NCBI GenBank assembly: GCA_024232355.1
Contig: JAAEPW010000256.1
Location: forward strand, 3,033 to 67,032
Origin: Chloroflexota bacterium
Lineage (GTDB): Bacteria; Chloroflexota; Anaerolineae; B4-G1
DNA: 64,000 nucleotides
Direction of reading: 5' to 3'
Position numbers and translations under genes: made by a program. The notes under the pieces are model-generated. The model was not told the DNA's origin and made no database searches. It saw only the letters and a list, made by a program, of their open reading frames with translations. Shown here one piece after another: positions 47,092 through 55,478 of this stretch (positions within the stretch are counted from its first letter, which is position 1; each line of letters opens with the position of its first letter).

Positions 47092-48576
47092 TTATTGTCC
47101 GCCGCCAAACATCATCGGCCCGCCATTAGATGACGGCCCAGATCCTGCCCTGGCGACCACGACGACTGTCTCTCCTTCGGACAAGCCGCCCGTGATCTCG
47201 ATTTCGGTATCCGTCATCAGCCCCAACGTCACTTCCACCCGCTCAGCCTGCCCCCCGGCTAGCCGGTCCACATAGGCGCGTTCTCCTTCCGTGTGAACGG
47301 CCCGCAATGGGACGATCAGCGCGCCTGCCTGGCTGGCAGAGACGATGCTCACATCGGCCGTCATTCCGGCACGCGCGGGCAAATCCTGATCCGCACTGGT
47401 TAAACGGACAGTGATCGGATAGAGCACCACGCCCGATTGATTCTGGGCCACGTCCGCAATGGACACCACCTCGCCGGTCATTTCGACGCCGGGGAACGCA
47501 TCCACGCTCACCCGAACCTCCTGCCCAACAGCCACCTGCGACACGTCAGTCTCGTCCAGGTTGACGTCCACCTCCAGGGTTGCCAATGCACTCAATATGA
47601 TGATGGGTTGGTTCGCGCTGGCGATCTCACCGGACTGCACGTCTAGAAAGGTGACGGTCCCGCCCACAGGGGCAATCAACGTTGCTTTTTGCAGGCGCAA
47701 CCGGGCTTGCTCCAGGCCAACGCGGGCATCGTCCACCGATGCCTGGACGGTTTCTATCTGCGCCTCGGTTGGCCCCGCCAACAACAGATCGAGTTGGGCC
47801 TGGGCCGCGTCCTGCTGCGCCATCGCCGTGCTCACGTTCGCTTGAGCCGCCCGCAACTGGTCTGCGTCTGCTCCGGTCAGCATCTCGTCCACCCGCGCTT
47901 GGGCCGAGGCCAACGATGCATCGGCGACACCTAGTGCGTAGCGGGCTTGTTCCTCCGGCGTGCCGAGGGCGGGGCAAATTGTCCTTTCCTTGCCGCCGGG
48001 CAGATCAAAGTCAAAGCACGACATTGTGCGCTCGTGCATGTCGTAAGCGTTCTTTTGCTGCGCGACAGCCGACGCAAGCTGAGACTCGGCGGCCGCGATC
48101 TGTCCCTCGTCCACCCCGGCGGCGACCTGATCGCGACCAGCAGCCGCAGAGATCAATCGGGCTTTAGCCGCCGCCAGATTGGCTTCCTGAACCGCTATCT
48201 CTTGAGATCGCGGCGGAGCCAGCAGTTGCGCCAACTGAACCTCGACCACGGCCAGCGCCGCTTCGGCCTGAGCCACTTGCAATTCCAGGTCATCCGTGTC
48301 CAACTGGGCCAAAATCTCTCCAGCTTCCACCACTTGGCCTTTTTCGACGAACACTGCGTCCACCCGCCCGCCCGACGAGAACGACACCGACACCTTGTCG
48401 AGCGGAACCAAACTGCCGGTTGCATCAACTGTGAGCGACAACTCGTCTCGCCGGACGACGGCCGTCTCTATTGTCTCTTGAGCCTCAACTGTAGCCTGCC
48501 GCTGTCCTGCCACATACCAATAGCCAACCAATCCTAACACTCCAACCACGATGATGATCCACCACTTTTTGTTCAT
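47092..48576 (-). CDS. HlyD/MacA-type efflux adaptor (first of two)
   Basis: 494 residues with the same anchor-barrel-hairpin-barrel plan as its paralogue, with the hairpin longer by an insert that contains two Cys (CFDFDLPGGKERTICPALGT), absent in the other copy. Two adaptors with one ATPase and one permease suggests a heteromeric adaptor ring or alternative substrates. It is the first gene of the efflux operon; AGGAGG is just before the ATG. The putative regulator-binding repeats lie 45-80 bp upstream of its start. Confidence 0.92.
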   Translation of the reverse strand: MNKKWWIIIVVGVLGLVGYWYVAGQRQATVEAQETIETAVVRRDELSLTVDATGSLVPLDKVSVSFSSGGRVDAVFVEKGQVVEAGEILAQLDTDDLELQVAQAEAALAVVEVQLAQLLAPPRSQEIAVQEANLAAAKARLISAAAGRDQVAAGVDEGQIAAAESQLASAVAQQKNAYDMHERTMSCFDFDLPGGKERTICPALGTPEEQARYALGVADASLASAQARVDEMLTGADADQLRAAQANVSTAMAQQDAAQAQLDLLLAGPTEAQIETVQASVDDARVGLEQARLRLQKATLIAPVGGTVTFLDVQSGEIASANQPIIILSALATLEVDVNLDETDVSQVAVGQEVRVSVDAFPGVEMTGEVVSIADVAQNQSGVVLYPITVRLTSADQDLPARAGMTADVSIVSASQAGALIVPLRAVHTEGERAYVDRLAGGQAERVEVTLGLMTDTEIEITGGLSEGETVVVVARAGSGPSSNGGPMMFGGGQ

Positions 48577-48603
48577 ACATTTCCTCCTGTGATATTCGGT
48601 CCT

Positions 48604-48609
48604 AGTTTA
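48604..48609 (-). promoter_or_regulatory. Possible -10 box of the efflux operon
   Basis: TAAACT on the minus strand lies 27 nt ahead of the adaptor ATG. The matching -35 position falls inside the 11-bp repeat array, as expected for a promoter that needs a bound activator. Tentative. Confidence 0.35.
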
Positions 48610-48620
48610 GCGAAACATTG

Positions 48621-48658
48621 TGGAGGAATTATGGAGATTCGATGGAGGGATCATGGAG
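48621..48658. promoter_or_regulatory. Four 11-bp direct repeats, probable response-regulator operator
   Basis: TGGAG recurs at 48621, 48632, 48643 and 48654, a strict 11-bp period; three copies are preceded by A. On the minus strand the unit reads CTCCATnATnC. OmpR-family regulators bind direct repeats at about one helical turn. The array lies between the divergent efflux operon and the mttB-like gene, and the operon encodes exactly one such regulator. Confidence 0.6.
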
Positions 48659-48682
48659 ATGGTGAAAAAGCGATGTACACGC

Positions 48683-48711
48683 TTGACAAATCATCCAAAA
48701 ATAGCTACTAT
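48683..48711 (+). promoter_or_regulatory. Sigma-70-type promoter of the mttB-like gene
   Basis: A perfect TTGACA (48683-48688) and TACTAT (48706-48711) are 17 nt apart, with the ATG 65 nt downstream. The 11-bp repeat array ends 25 nt upstream of the -35 box, so the same regulator could act on this gene. Confidence 0.7.
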
Positions 48712-48775
48712 ATTCGCACGCCACTTTTGCGAATTCATCAATTTGTAATCAATTACCCCAAAAGGAGTAGACAGT

Positions 48776-50242
48776 ATGAATAGCGGATTCAAAACCCAAT
48801 GTGTACCCAACTATAGGCTCTTGACGGAGGATCAAATCAAGGAAATTCACCAAGCAAGCCTAGAGGTCCTAGAAACGATCGGTATTCAAGTATCTCACGA
48901 GGAAGCAGTCCAACTTTTGCAGGATGCAGGATGCAGGATCAAGGACAAAAACATTGTCCAGATGCCCAACTGGCTGGTCGAAGAGTGCATCCGCAGCGCC
49001 CCCTCTTGCATCACGATGTATAATCAGAAGGGAGAGGAGGCAATGCGCTTGGAGGGACGCAATATTCACTTTGGAATGGGGACGGACCTGATCAGCACGT
49101 ATGATCTGGAAACCAGAGAAACCCGGCCCTCACGTTTGCAGGATGTGGTCAACGCCGCCACTGTCGCGGATTACTGCGAGGAAGTCGATTTTATTGCTTC
49201 TTTTGCCCTGCCCAGCGACGTTCCGATCAACACGATGTACGTCGAGTGTGCCAAGGCCATGATGGAAAGCTCTGTCAAGCCAATTTTCTTCACCGCCGCC
49301 GGACAAGAGGACCTGGCACTCATCATCGAGATGGCCGCTGCCGTGGCTGGTGGGGAGGATGCACTACGGGAAAAGCCCTTTCTCGTCCACTATTCAGAAC
49401 CTACCGCCCCCCTAACCCACTCGTATGGCGCAGTCCGCAAACTCTTTCTCTGCGCCGAAAAGGGCCTTCCCATCTGTTACACCCCTGGCGACAGTATGGG
49501 AGCCACCACCCCGGTGACACTGGCTGGCGGCATCGTGCAGGCTAATGCCGAGGCATTGAGCGGGATCGTTTTGCACCAGTTAAAGAACAAAGGTGCGCCC
49601 ATCATCTCTGGCTTTGCGTTGGTTCCTTTGGACATGCAAACAGCCATTTTTTCATACGGCGCGCCCGACTTTCGTCTGACCAACTCGGCCTTTGCCGACA
49701 TCTTTCACTATTATGGAATTCCCATCTGGTCTACTGTCGGCAGCGACGCCCACTGCCTCGACGCACAGGCCGCCATGGAGCACGCCTTTGGTACATTGAT
49801 GGCCGCGCTGGACGGAGCCAACCTGATCCACGACATCGGCTATCTGGGCCAAGGGCTGCTCGGCAACCCAGCAGCGATCGTCATGTGCGACGAGATCATC
49901 AGCTATGTGAAGCGGATCATCCGGGGCTTTGACATCGGACGAGACAAGATCGGCCTAGACGTGATCCGCAAAGTCGGACCGGCAGGCAGTTACCTGACCC
50001 AAAGACACACCGCCGACAATTATCGACAGGAGCTTTGGCGGCCCAAGTTCGCGAACCGGGACACCCCCAAGGCTTGGGCCAACAAGGGAAGCCATAGCTA
50101 TGAAGAAACCGTGATACAAAAAGCCCTAGAGATCCTTGAAACGCACCAAGCAGAACCGTTGCCCGCGGACATTCACCAAAAACTCGATGAGATTGCTAGT
50201 GAGGCTCAAAAAACACTGACAGATATACAGTTTTTGGCGTGA
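48776..50242 (+). CDS. MttB-family methyltransferase without pyrrolysine
   Basis: 488 residues matching the trimethylamine methyltransferase (MttB) superfamily along the chain: LTEDQIKEIHQASLEVLETIGIQV, LEGRNIHFGMGTDL, and a long TIM barrel with SFALPSDVP, STVGSDAHCLDAQAAMEHAFG and NLIHDIGYLGQGLLGN. There is no in-frame amber codon, so it belongs to the non-Pyl group, some members of which demethylate glycine betaine or other quaternary amines with a corrinoid protein. No corrinoid protein gene is beside it. AAGGAG lies 8 nt before the ATG. The C-terminus YEETVIQKALEILETHQ is usual for the family. Confidence 0.9.
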   Translation: MNSGFKTQCVPNYRLLTEDQIKEIHQASLEVLETIGIQVSHEEAVQLLQDAGCRIKDKNIVQMPNWLVEECIRSAPSCITMYNQKGEEAMRLEGRNIHFGMGTDLISTYDLETRETRPSRLQDVVNAATVADYCEEVDFIASFALPSDVPINTMYVECAKAMMESSVKPIFFTAAGQEDLALIIEMAAAVAGGEDALREKPFLVHYSEPTAPLTHSYGAVRKLFLCAEKGLPICYTPGDSMGATTPVTLAGGIVQANAEALSGIVLHQLKNKGAPIISGFALVPLDMQTAIFSYGAPDFRLTNSAFADIFHYYGIPIWSTVGSDAHCLDAQAAMEHAFGTLMAALDGANLIHDIGYLGQGLLGNPAAIVMCDEIISYVKRIIRGFDIGRDKIGLDVIRKVGPAGSYLTQRHTADNYRQELWRPKFANRDTPKAWANKGSHSYEETVIQKALEILETHQAEPLPADIHQKLDEIASEAQKTLTDIQFLA

Positions 50243-50604
50243 CGCAATCAAGATCTAGCACAAAAGACAAACAAACCACTACCATCCATCGGCGCAGTCG
50301 ACTCATTTGCCCCTTTGGAATAGTAGTGTAGGGCTTTGGGCTTGGTTGGAAGCAACGTTCACACGTTCGAGGATAGTCGCGATGTAGATGTTTCTTTCAC
50401 TACCGGACACTTTTTTCTTTCGCCACGAATTAAGGCAACTGTAGGTTGCACCGAATTGGCACGAATTTTGATGGTAACTGCTCAGCCACCGTCATTCCGA
50501 GCGACTGAAAAGAGTCGAGGAATGACGATTTTGGCTACTCGCGAAAAGTGTCCGGTAGCAAAATGTTTCTTGTGATTCGCCTTTAGCAGCAGGTAGTGAT
50601 AGTC
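50243..50604. other. Intergenic region with a MITE-like insertion
   Basis: The gap between the mttB-like gene and the minus-strand HTH gene is filled mostly by a 166-bp inverted-repeat element listed separately. A 79-codon open frame across it is made of that element and is not a gene. No terminator was recognised. Confidence 0.5.
50388..50571. mobile_element. 166-bp MITE with 15-bp inverted ends and a 9-bp target duplication
   Basis: CTACCGGACACTTTT at 50400-50414 is mirrored exactly at 50544-50558. ATGTTTCTT flanks both sides (50388-50396 and 50563-50571), leaving 3 and 4 unpaired bases before the inverted repeats. It has no coding capacity and differs from the other elements in its ends. 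Confidence 0.75.
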
Positions 50605-50859
50605 CTACAATTCTTTCCTGATCGCTTTCTGTGCTTTGGTTTCCTTGGGTAATCCTCGCCGGTAGGTCAACATGGCCTTGTTGCTATGTTTTATCATGGC
50701 CTGGATGACGTGAAAGACGCACAACTGCTGATCTGCATCATATCGCCAATGACCTCCTGGCATGCGCTCTACCTGAATCTTCCCTGCGCCTTCCCACCTC
50801 TGCCAGGTATCTACAGTTACGCCTAGCATTTGGGCTGCTTTACCTATTCGTATTCTCAT
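50605..50859 (-). CDS. MerR-type helix-turn-helix protein, perhaps an IS607-type relic
   Basis: About 84 residues. The N-terminal half, RIRIGKAAQMLGVTVDTWQR followed by WEGAGKIQVERMPGGHWRY, is the MerR-like wing that starts IS607 serine recombinases and excisionase-like proteins. The remainder, KHSNKAMLTYRRGLPKETKAQ, is basic and does not continue into a resolvase catalytic domain. It is either a small DNA-binding protein or the stub of a broken transposase gene. The ATG at 50859 is used; one at 50877 is also possible and neither has a clear ribosome binding site. Confidence 0.55.
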   Translation of the reverse strand: MRIRIGKAAQMLGVTVDTWQRWEGAGKIQVERMPGGHWRYDADQQLCVFHVIQAMIKHSNKAMLTYRRGLPKETKAQKAIRKEL

Positions 50860-51004
50860 ACTGCCAAGTATATGCATAACGGCAGATACTGAAATATATC
50901 AGTAGGTTCTAGCGTTCAGTAATGACCCCCTCGGCAAGCAAGATTGTTTTCGATTTGCAAGTCATTCTTGAGCCTCTGCAAGAATTTCCCTCAACCATTT
51001 TCTC

Positions 51005-53233
51005 CTAGTCATCCACAGGCAGCCAGACGATAAAGGTAGAGCCAACGCCTGCCTCACCTGCCCCGAGTTCAGTCGAAGGACTCTCCACCGTCACCCGTCC
51101 GCCGTACAGTTCCACAATCTCCTTGGCAATGGACAATCCCAGGCCAGTTCCCGTCAATTGCATCTCTCGTGGCTTTTTCCCTCGGAAGAAACGGTCAAAG
51201 ATGTAGGGCAATTCCTCCTCTAGGATACCCATCCCTGTATCTGTCACGGTCACTGTGGCCCAAGTGCATCCTTCCACTTCCTTTGTCTCGGTGGAGACCA
51301 CTACTCTGCCTCCTTCCGGCGTGTAGCGGACCCCATTCCCTACCAGGTTGTTTAGCACCTGTATCATCAGTTCTGGGTTTACCAGCACCACCGACCCGCC
51401 CATCTCTCCAGAGGGGAGGTATTCCACCGCTAGTCCTTGGTTCTGAGCTAGCGTCTGGTGGCGAGCGACGGCAGCCTTGGCCAACTCGTCGAGGGAGATC
51501 GGGCGGGGTTCCATATCTAGATGCCCGCCGTCAATACGCGCGATTTGCAGAATGTCCTCTACCAACCGTGCCTGGTGGTCCGCCTCTTGTGCCAACGAGC
51601 CGATGTACTGCTGCCACTTTTCCGGGTGTTGTTGCATTAGGTGTGCAAACAGCTTGATCGTTGTGACCGGCGTCCGTAGTTCGTGGGAGATGTTGGTGAC
51701 AAAGCGTGTCTTCATCCGGTCCAACGTCTTTAGTCCACTGACGTCGTGGGCCACTACCACCACTGCTGGCTCGCTATTGGTTTGCGGAGGCGCCCGTTCT
51801 ATCTTTGGCTTGGCGAGTGGAGCGGCCCGCAGTTCCAGGTCTAGATCCGTCAGTTCCAGTGACATCTGCGGCCGATCTTTTGCCCGTTGCGTCAGGTCTT
51901 GCACTGTTTCCCGCAGCCGAGTTGCATCTTGCGGCGAGAGTGTCTGGGCCAGCCAGGAATAGATAACGGGGTTGCCCTGGAGAATCTCGCCCTGCCCGTC
52001 AGTGACGGCGATGCCGTCGGAGGCACTGTATAGGACCGCTTGCAGCAGAGCGTACTGGGCCTGAATCTCGGCTGTTCGTTCCAGCACCCGCTGTTCCAAC
52101 TGTTCGGCGTAGCCCTGTAGTTCCTGGTGCAACTGGGCATTCTCAGCCGCGATACTGGCCGAAGCCGCCAGCGTCTCGACCAGGTCACAGTCGTCCGTGT
52201 CAAAATCACCATGCTGCTTGTTCACCATTTCCAGCACGCCGATCACTATATCACGAACGCGCAATGGCACGGTGAGCAACGAGCGCGTGTCAAAGCCGGT
52301 CTGCGCGTCAATCTCGGGGGAAAAACGGGCATCGTCTGACGCACAAGCGATGATGGCGCTCTCCCCCTTCTGTACCACCCAACCGGCAACCCCCTGTCCG
52401 GGGCGCAGGCGCAGGTTGAGCAAGGAACGGCTTTGCTTGTGTTGGAAAATCGCCTGACAAACCAGCCAACCCGGTTGCTCCTCGTCCCGCAGCCAAACCG
52501 AAGCGCCCTCTGTGCCGATGATCTCGGTGGCCGATTGCAGCAACCGCTCCGCCACTTGCTGTAGGTCCAGCGTGGCGGAGAGTTCCCGGCCTAGCTGGTT
52601 GAGCGTTACCAGATTCTGGTTGAGTTGTCGCAGCGCCTGCTCCGCCCGCACCCGCTTGGTGATGTCGCTCACCGTTGCTCGACACACAACCTGTCCCCCG
52701 TTACCATGCGCCACCACCGTTTCTATGTGCGCCCAGAAACGCACGCCGCGAGACTGGTCGAACGGCGCGTCATCCTGTCTCACTATTCTCAGTTCACAAA
52801 TCTGCGGCGTTCGAGTCTCAAAAAGCTGCTCGAGATGCAGATAGTAGGTGTCGTGATCCTCTCGGGCAATGAAACGGGACAGCGGTTTTCCGATCAAACG
52901 ACCTCTATCCATCTCGAACTGAGTGGCGCCGGTGAGGTTGGCCTTGAGGATCAGTCCTTGTTTGCTAATTGTGAAATAACCGACGGGGCTAAAGTCGTAG
53001 AGATCAGCATAGCTATCACGCGACGCTTCGAGTTCCCGCTGCGTCTGCCGTAGATTGTCGTTCTGCATCTCTAGCTCAATTTGATGCACCTGCAGTTCGT
53101 GGAACAGGCGCTTTACCTCCTGGATTGATAGCTTGTCCAGATCCGCCGGTATGCTTGGAGAGTGCCCGCGCAGTGTCTCTTCCGCTTGCTGGCGTAGATC
53201 GGCGAATTTGTCGGAATGGGTTTGTTCCGTCAT
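51005..53233 (-). CDS. Soluble PAS-GAF-PAS histidine kinase
   Basis: 742 residues without membrane segments: an N-terminal helical module containing FHELQVHQIELEMQNDNLRQ, a PAS domain at about 75-195, GAF at about 215-380, a second PAS-like region at about 400-490, then HisKA with NISHELRTPVTTIKLFAHL (His517) and an ATPase domain with LTGTGLGLSIAKEIVELYGG. Near its end, STELGAGEAG interrupts the usual link to GSTFIVWLP and is encoded by a short repeat sequence. The start at 53233 matches the N-terminus of the paralogue at 55479-57599 (EQTHSDKF). It belongs to a cluster of three PAS kinases. Confidence 0.92.
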   Translation of the reverse strand: MTEQTHSDKFADLRQQAEETLRGHSPSIPADLDKLSIQEVKRLFHELQVHQIELEMQNDNLRQTQRELEASRDSYADLYDFSPVGYFTISKQGLILKANLTGATQFEMDRGRLIGKPLSRFIAREDHDTYYLHLEQLFETRTPQICELRIVRQDDAPFDQSRGVRFWAHIETVVAHGNGGQVVCRATVSDITKRVRAEQALRQLNQNLVTLNQLGRELSATLDLQQVAERLLQSATEIIGTEGASVWLRDEEQPGWLVCQAIFQHKQSRSLLNLRLRPGQGVAGWVVQKGESAIIACASDDARFSPEIDAQTGFDTRSLLTVPLRVRDIVIGVLEMVNKQHGDFDTDDCDLVETLAASASIAAENAQLHQELQGYAEQLEQRVLERTAEIQAQYALLQAVLYSASDGIAVTDGQGEILQGNPVIYSWLAQTLSPQDATRLRETVQDLTQRAKDRPQMSLELTDLDLELRAAPLAKPKIERAPPQTNSEPAVVVVAHDVSGLKTLDRMKTRFVTNISHELRTPVTTIKLFAHLMQQHPEKWQQYIGSLAQEADHQARLVEDILQIARIDGGHLDMEPRPISLDELAKAAVARHQTLAQNQGLAVEYLPSGEMGGSVVLVNPELMIQVLNNLVGNGVRYTPEGGRVVVSTETKEVEGCTWATVTVTDTGMGILEEELPYIFDRFFRGKKPREMQLTGTGLGLSIAKEIVELYGGRVTVESPSTELGAGEAGVGSTFIVWLPVDD

Positions 53234-53278
53234 CTTTTTTTGCCTCTTGCCCAAGGTTGCTTGATTCTTACACAAAAT

Positions 53279-53413
53279 GCTCGAGACTCAGTCTCGGGAG
53301 CAGCCCATACAATGGCCTGTTGCTTCTGGCAAAGGTTCTCCCCCCAAACCGCCCCTGGGACGGTGACTGCAAGCGTGTGACATTGTCAAGGTAGTAACAC
53401 AAATTCGTTATGG
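53279..53413. other. Intergenic gap with a palindrome and a dispersed 38-bp repeat
   Basis: It contains the near-palindrome GAGACTCAGTCTC with TGCTC and GGGAGCA outside, and 53348-53385, which resembles 32386-32423 inside the 219-bp MITE (start ACCGCCCC, then GGGACGGTG and AGCGT). The segment lies between the receiver gene and the 51005-53233 kinase. Confidence 0.5.
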
Positions 53414-53803
53414 TCAGATTTTGAACCTGGCGAGCATTTTCTCGATCGTCTCGCCGAGTTGCCGCTTATTGACGGGTTTGCTCAGACAAGCATACGGTCC
53501 ACGGGGCTCGACATCCCGAAATAACGTGTCCTCCGCATAGCCCGACAAATAGATCACCAGCGTGTTGGATTGAGCCTGAATTTGAGCCGCGGCCTCGACG
53601 CCGCTCAGTTTCCCCGCCAGGTTGACGTCCATCAGTATCAAGTCTGGGGATTTTTCGTTGGCTTTTTGAATCGCTTGCTCGCCAGAAGAAACTGGTCCCA
53701 CCACCTCATACCCCAACTCTGCTACCATCCCTTGGAGAGTATAAGCGATGATGCCGTTATCTTCGACGATCAAGATGCGGGCAGTCGCTCTAGTTTCGTC
53801 CAT
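53414..53803 (-). CDS. Single-domain response regulator
   Basis: 129 residues: ILIVEDNGIIAYTLQGMVAE, Asp59 in LILMDVNLAGKLSGVEAA, YLSGYAED and CLSKPVNKRQL with the conserved Lys. The Asp-strand MDVNL(x)GxxxG pattern is that of receivers paired with HWE/HisKA_2 kinases. There is no output domain. The ATG at 53803 has GAGGA upstream; an in-frame ATG at 53815 overlaps the kinase stop as ATGA, and either would couple translation to the kinase gene ahead of it. Confidence 0.88.
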   Translation of the reverse strand: MDETRATARILIVEDNGIIAYTLQGMVAELGYEVVGPVSSGEQAIQKANEKSPDLILMDVNLAGKLSGVEAAAQIQAQSNTLVIYLSGYAEDTLFRDVEPRGPYACLSKPVNKRQLGETIEKMLARFKI

Positions 53804-53811
53804 AGCCGTCC

Positions 53812-55467
53812 TCATTTCGGAAACTTTATCGCAAAGATTGTGCCGTCTCGAGTATTCACATCGAGCGTGCCCGCCAGTTGATACGTGGCCCAAATATTGA
53901 CCAGTTTCAGCCCCAACGATTCGGTCGCGTGCCAGTCCAGGGCTGGCGGTAGGCCGACGCCATTGTCACCGACCGTCAGCACATACGCGTCCTCATGTGC
54001 TCCAAACTCGACGCGGATTTCGTGCTCTCTTCCCCCCAACGGGGGGGATGAAAGGGGGGGCGGGAAGGCGTACTTGAGCGCATTCGTCATCAACTCGTTG
54101 ACGATCATACCGCAGGGCAAAGCTTTGTTCACACTGATTGGGACGTCCTCTGCGACCACGCTCAGCGCAATTGGTTGATCGCCTGCCAAGGCGTGGTACA
54201 GTTGGTGCGTCAGGTCCTCCAAATAGGCCCCAAAGTTGATCTGGCCCAGGTCTTTTGCCTGGTATAGTTGCTCGTGGACGATCCCCATAGCATTGACCCG
54301 TCCCTGGAAATCCTCAAGTATGTGAGCAACTGTCGGATCTTGAATGGTCTCCATCTGCATATCGATCAAGTGGATGAGGGTCTGCATATTGTTCTTGACG
54401 CGGTGATGTACCTCTCGCAGCAGCACCTCTCTTTCCTCCAGAGCGGCCTTGATTTGTTCCTCCGCCCGCTTGCGCTCCGTGATATTGCGAGCGTTGAGTG
54501 TGAGGCCGGTGATGTCGTTGACACTATCAGGCGCGTCACCTTTTGGCAGCTTGTAAGGTGTGACACGCGATTCATAATAGATGGTGGATCCATCATGTAT
54601 ATCGTAGGCTGTTTCATAGCTGGCAGTCTCGCCTGTCTTTAACACCCCTTCCAGGATGGCCTTGATCTCTGCCTGCCTCTCTTCCTGTACGTAGGCGTAG
54701 ATGGGCGTGCCGACAAGCTCCTCCACCGTCAGTCCTGGCGATGCAAAGTTAGCGAATTGGATGTTCAAATTGGTATCCAGCAGCAAGATGTGGTCGGAAG
54801 AGGTTTCGGTCAGTGCGCGCAATCGCACCGCAGATTGACGCCGGTCCTCCTCCATTCGTTTCTGTGCATTGACGTCGCTCACCGTGGCCCGGCATATCGG
54901 CAACCCCTCACTGTCCTGCGCCATCGTCGCCTCTACCCGCACCCAGAATTGGATACCGTTCTTCCTCTCCATTCTCAGCTCGCAGACCTGCGGCTCTTGT
55001 GTTTCAAAAAGTGCCTTGCGATGGAGGTAGTAAATATCCTCATCCTCGCTGGCGATGAAACGTGACAATGGTTGCTTGATCAGATCACCCCTTGCCACAC
55101 CCAACAGGCTGGAGATGGTGAGGTTCGCTTGCAGAATCGTCCCCGTCTCGTTGAGCGTGAGGTAGCCCACCGGGGCAAAATCGTATAGCTCTGCATACCT
55201 ATCTCGCGACGCTTCAAGTTCCTGCTGTGCCCGGCGTAGTTCGCCGTTCTGCATTTCCAACTCGATCTGGTGCACTCGCAGTTCGTGAACCAGGTGCTTC
55301 ACCTCCTCGGGCGACAACTCGTCCAGAGCTTGCCCTGAGCGCCTGTCCTGAGCATCGCCAAAGGATGTCAAAGGGTTTTCGGGCAGGTCTACTGCTTGAT
55401 CTTGTAGCGCTTTTTCCGCCTGTTTGCGCAGGCTGGCGGATTTGTTTGTGAGAGTCTTTTTCTCCAT
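53812..55467 (-). CDS. PAS-PAS histidine kinase of the HisKA_2 type
   Basis: 551 residues. After the helical HELRVHQIELEMQNGELRRA module come PAS domains at about 85-205 and 210-335, then the HisKA_2 motif LLREVHHRVKNNMQTLIHLI (His355) and a short ATPase domain ending with GLKLVNIWATYQLAGTLDV. Such kinases usually signal to free receivers, here the gene just downstream. Two repeat-derived inserts are visible when compared with paralogues: about residues 30-47 (SFGDAQDRRSGQA) and a PPPLSSPPLGG stretch right after the ATPase N-box NELMTNALKYAF. Both keep the frame. Confidence 0.92.
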   Translation of the reverse strand: MEKKTLTNKSASLRKQAEKALQDQAVDLPENPLTSFGDAQDRRSGQALDELSPEEVKHLVHELRVHQIELEMQNGELRRAQQELEASRDRYAELYDFAPVGYLTLNETGTILQANLTISSLLGVARGDLIKQPLSRFIASEDEDIYYLHRKALFETQEPQVCELRMERKNGIQFWVRVEATMAQDSEGLPICRATVSDVNAQKRMEEDRRQSAVRLRALTETSSDHILLLDTNLNIQFANFASPGLTVEELVGTPIYAYVQEERQAEIKAILEGVLKTGETASYETAYDIHDGSTIYYESRVTPYKLPKGDAPDSVNDITGLTLNARNITERKRAEEQIKAALEEREVLLREVHHRVKNNMQTLIHLIDMQMETIQDPTVAHILEDFQGRVNAMGIVHEQLYQAKDLGQINFGAYLEDLTHQLYHALAGDQPIALSVVAEDVPISVNKALPCGMIVNELMTNALKYAFPPPLSSPPLGGREHEIRVEFGAHEDAYVLTVGDNGVGLPPALDWHATESLGLKLVNIWATYQLAGTLDVNTRDGTIFAIKFPK

Positions 55468-55478
55468 CTTTTGTCCCC

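Noticed and set aside
48776..50242. Possible pyrrolysine-containing MttB
   Set aside because: The frame has no internal amber codon, so this is the non-Pyl branch.
50336..50575. A 79-codon open frame after the mttB-like gene
   Set aside because: It is made mostly of the 166-bp inverted-repeat element and its flanks and shows no family pattern.
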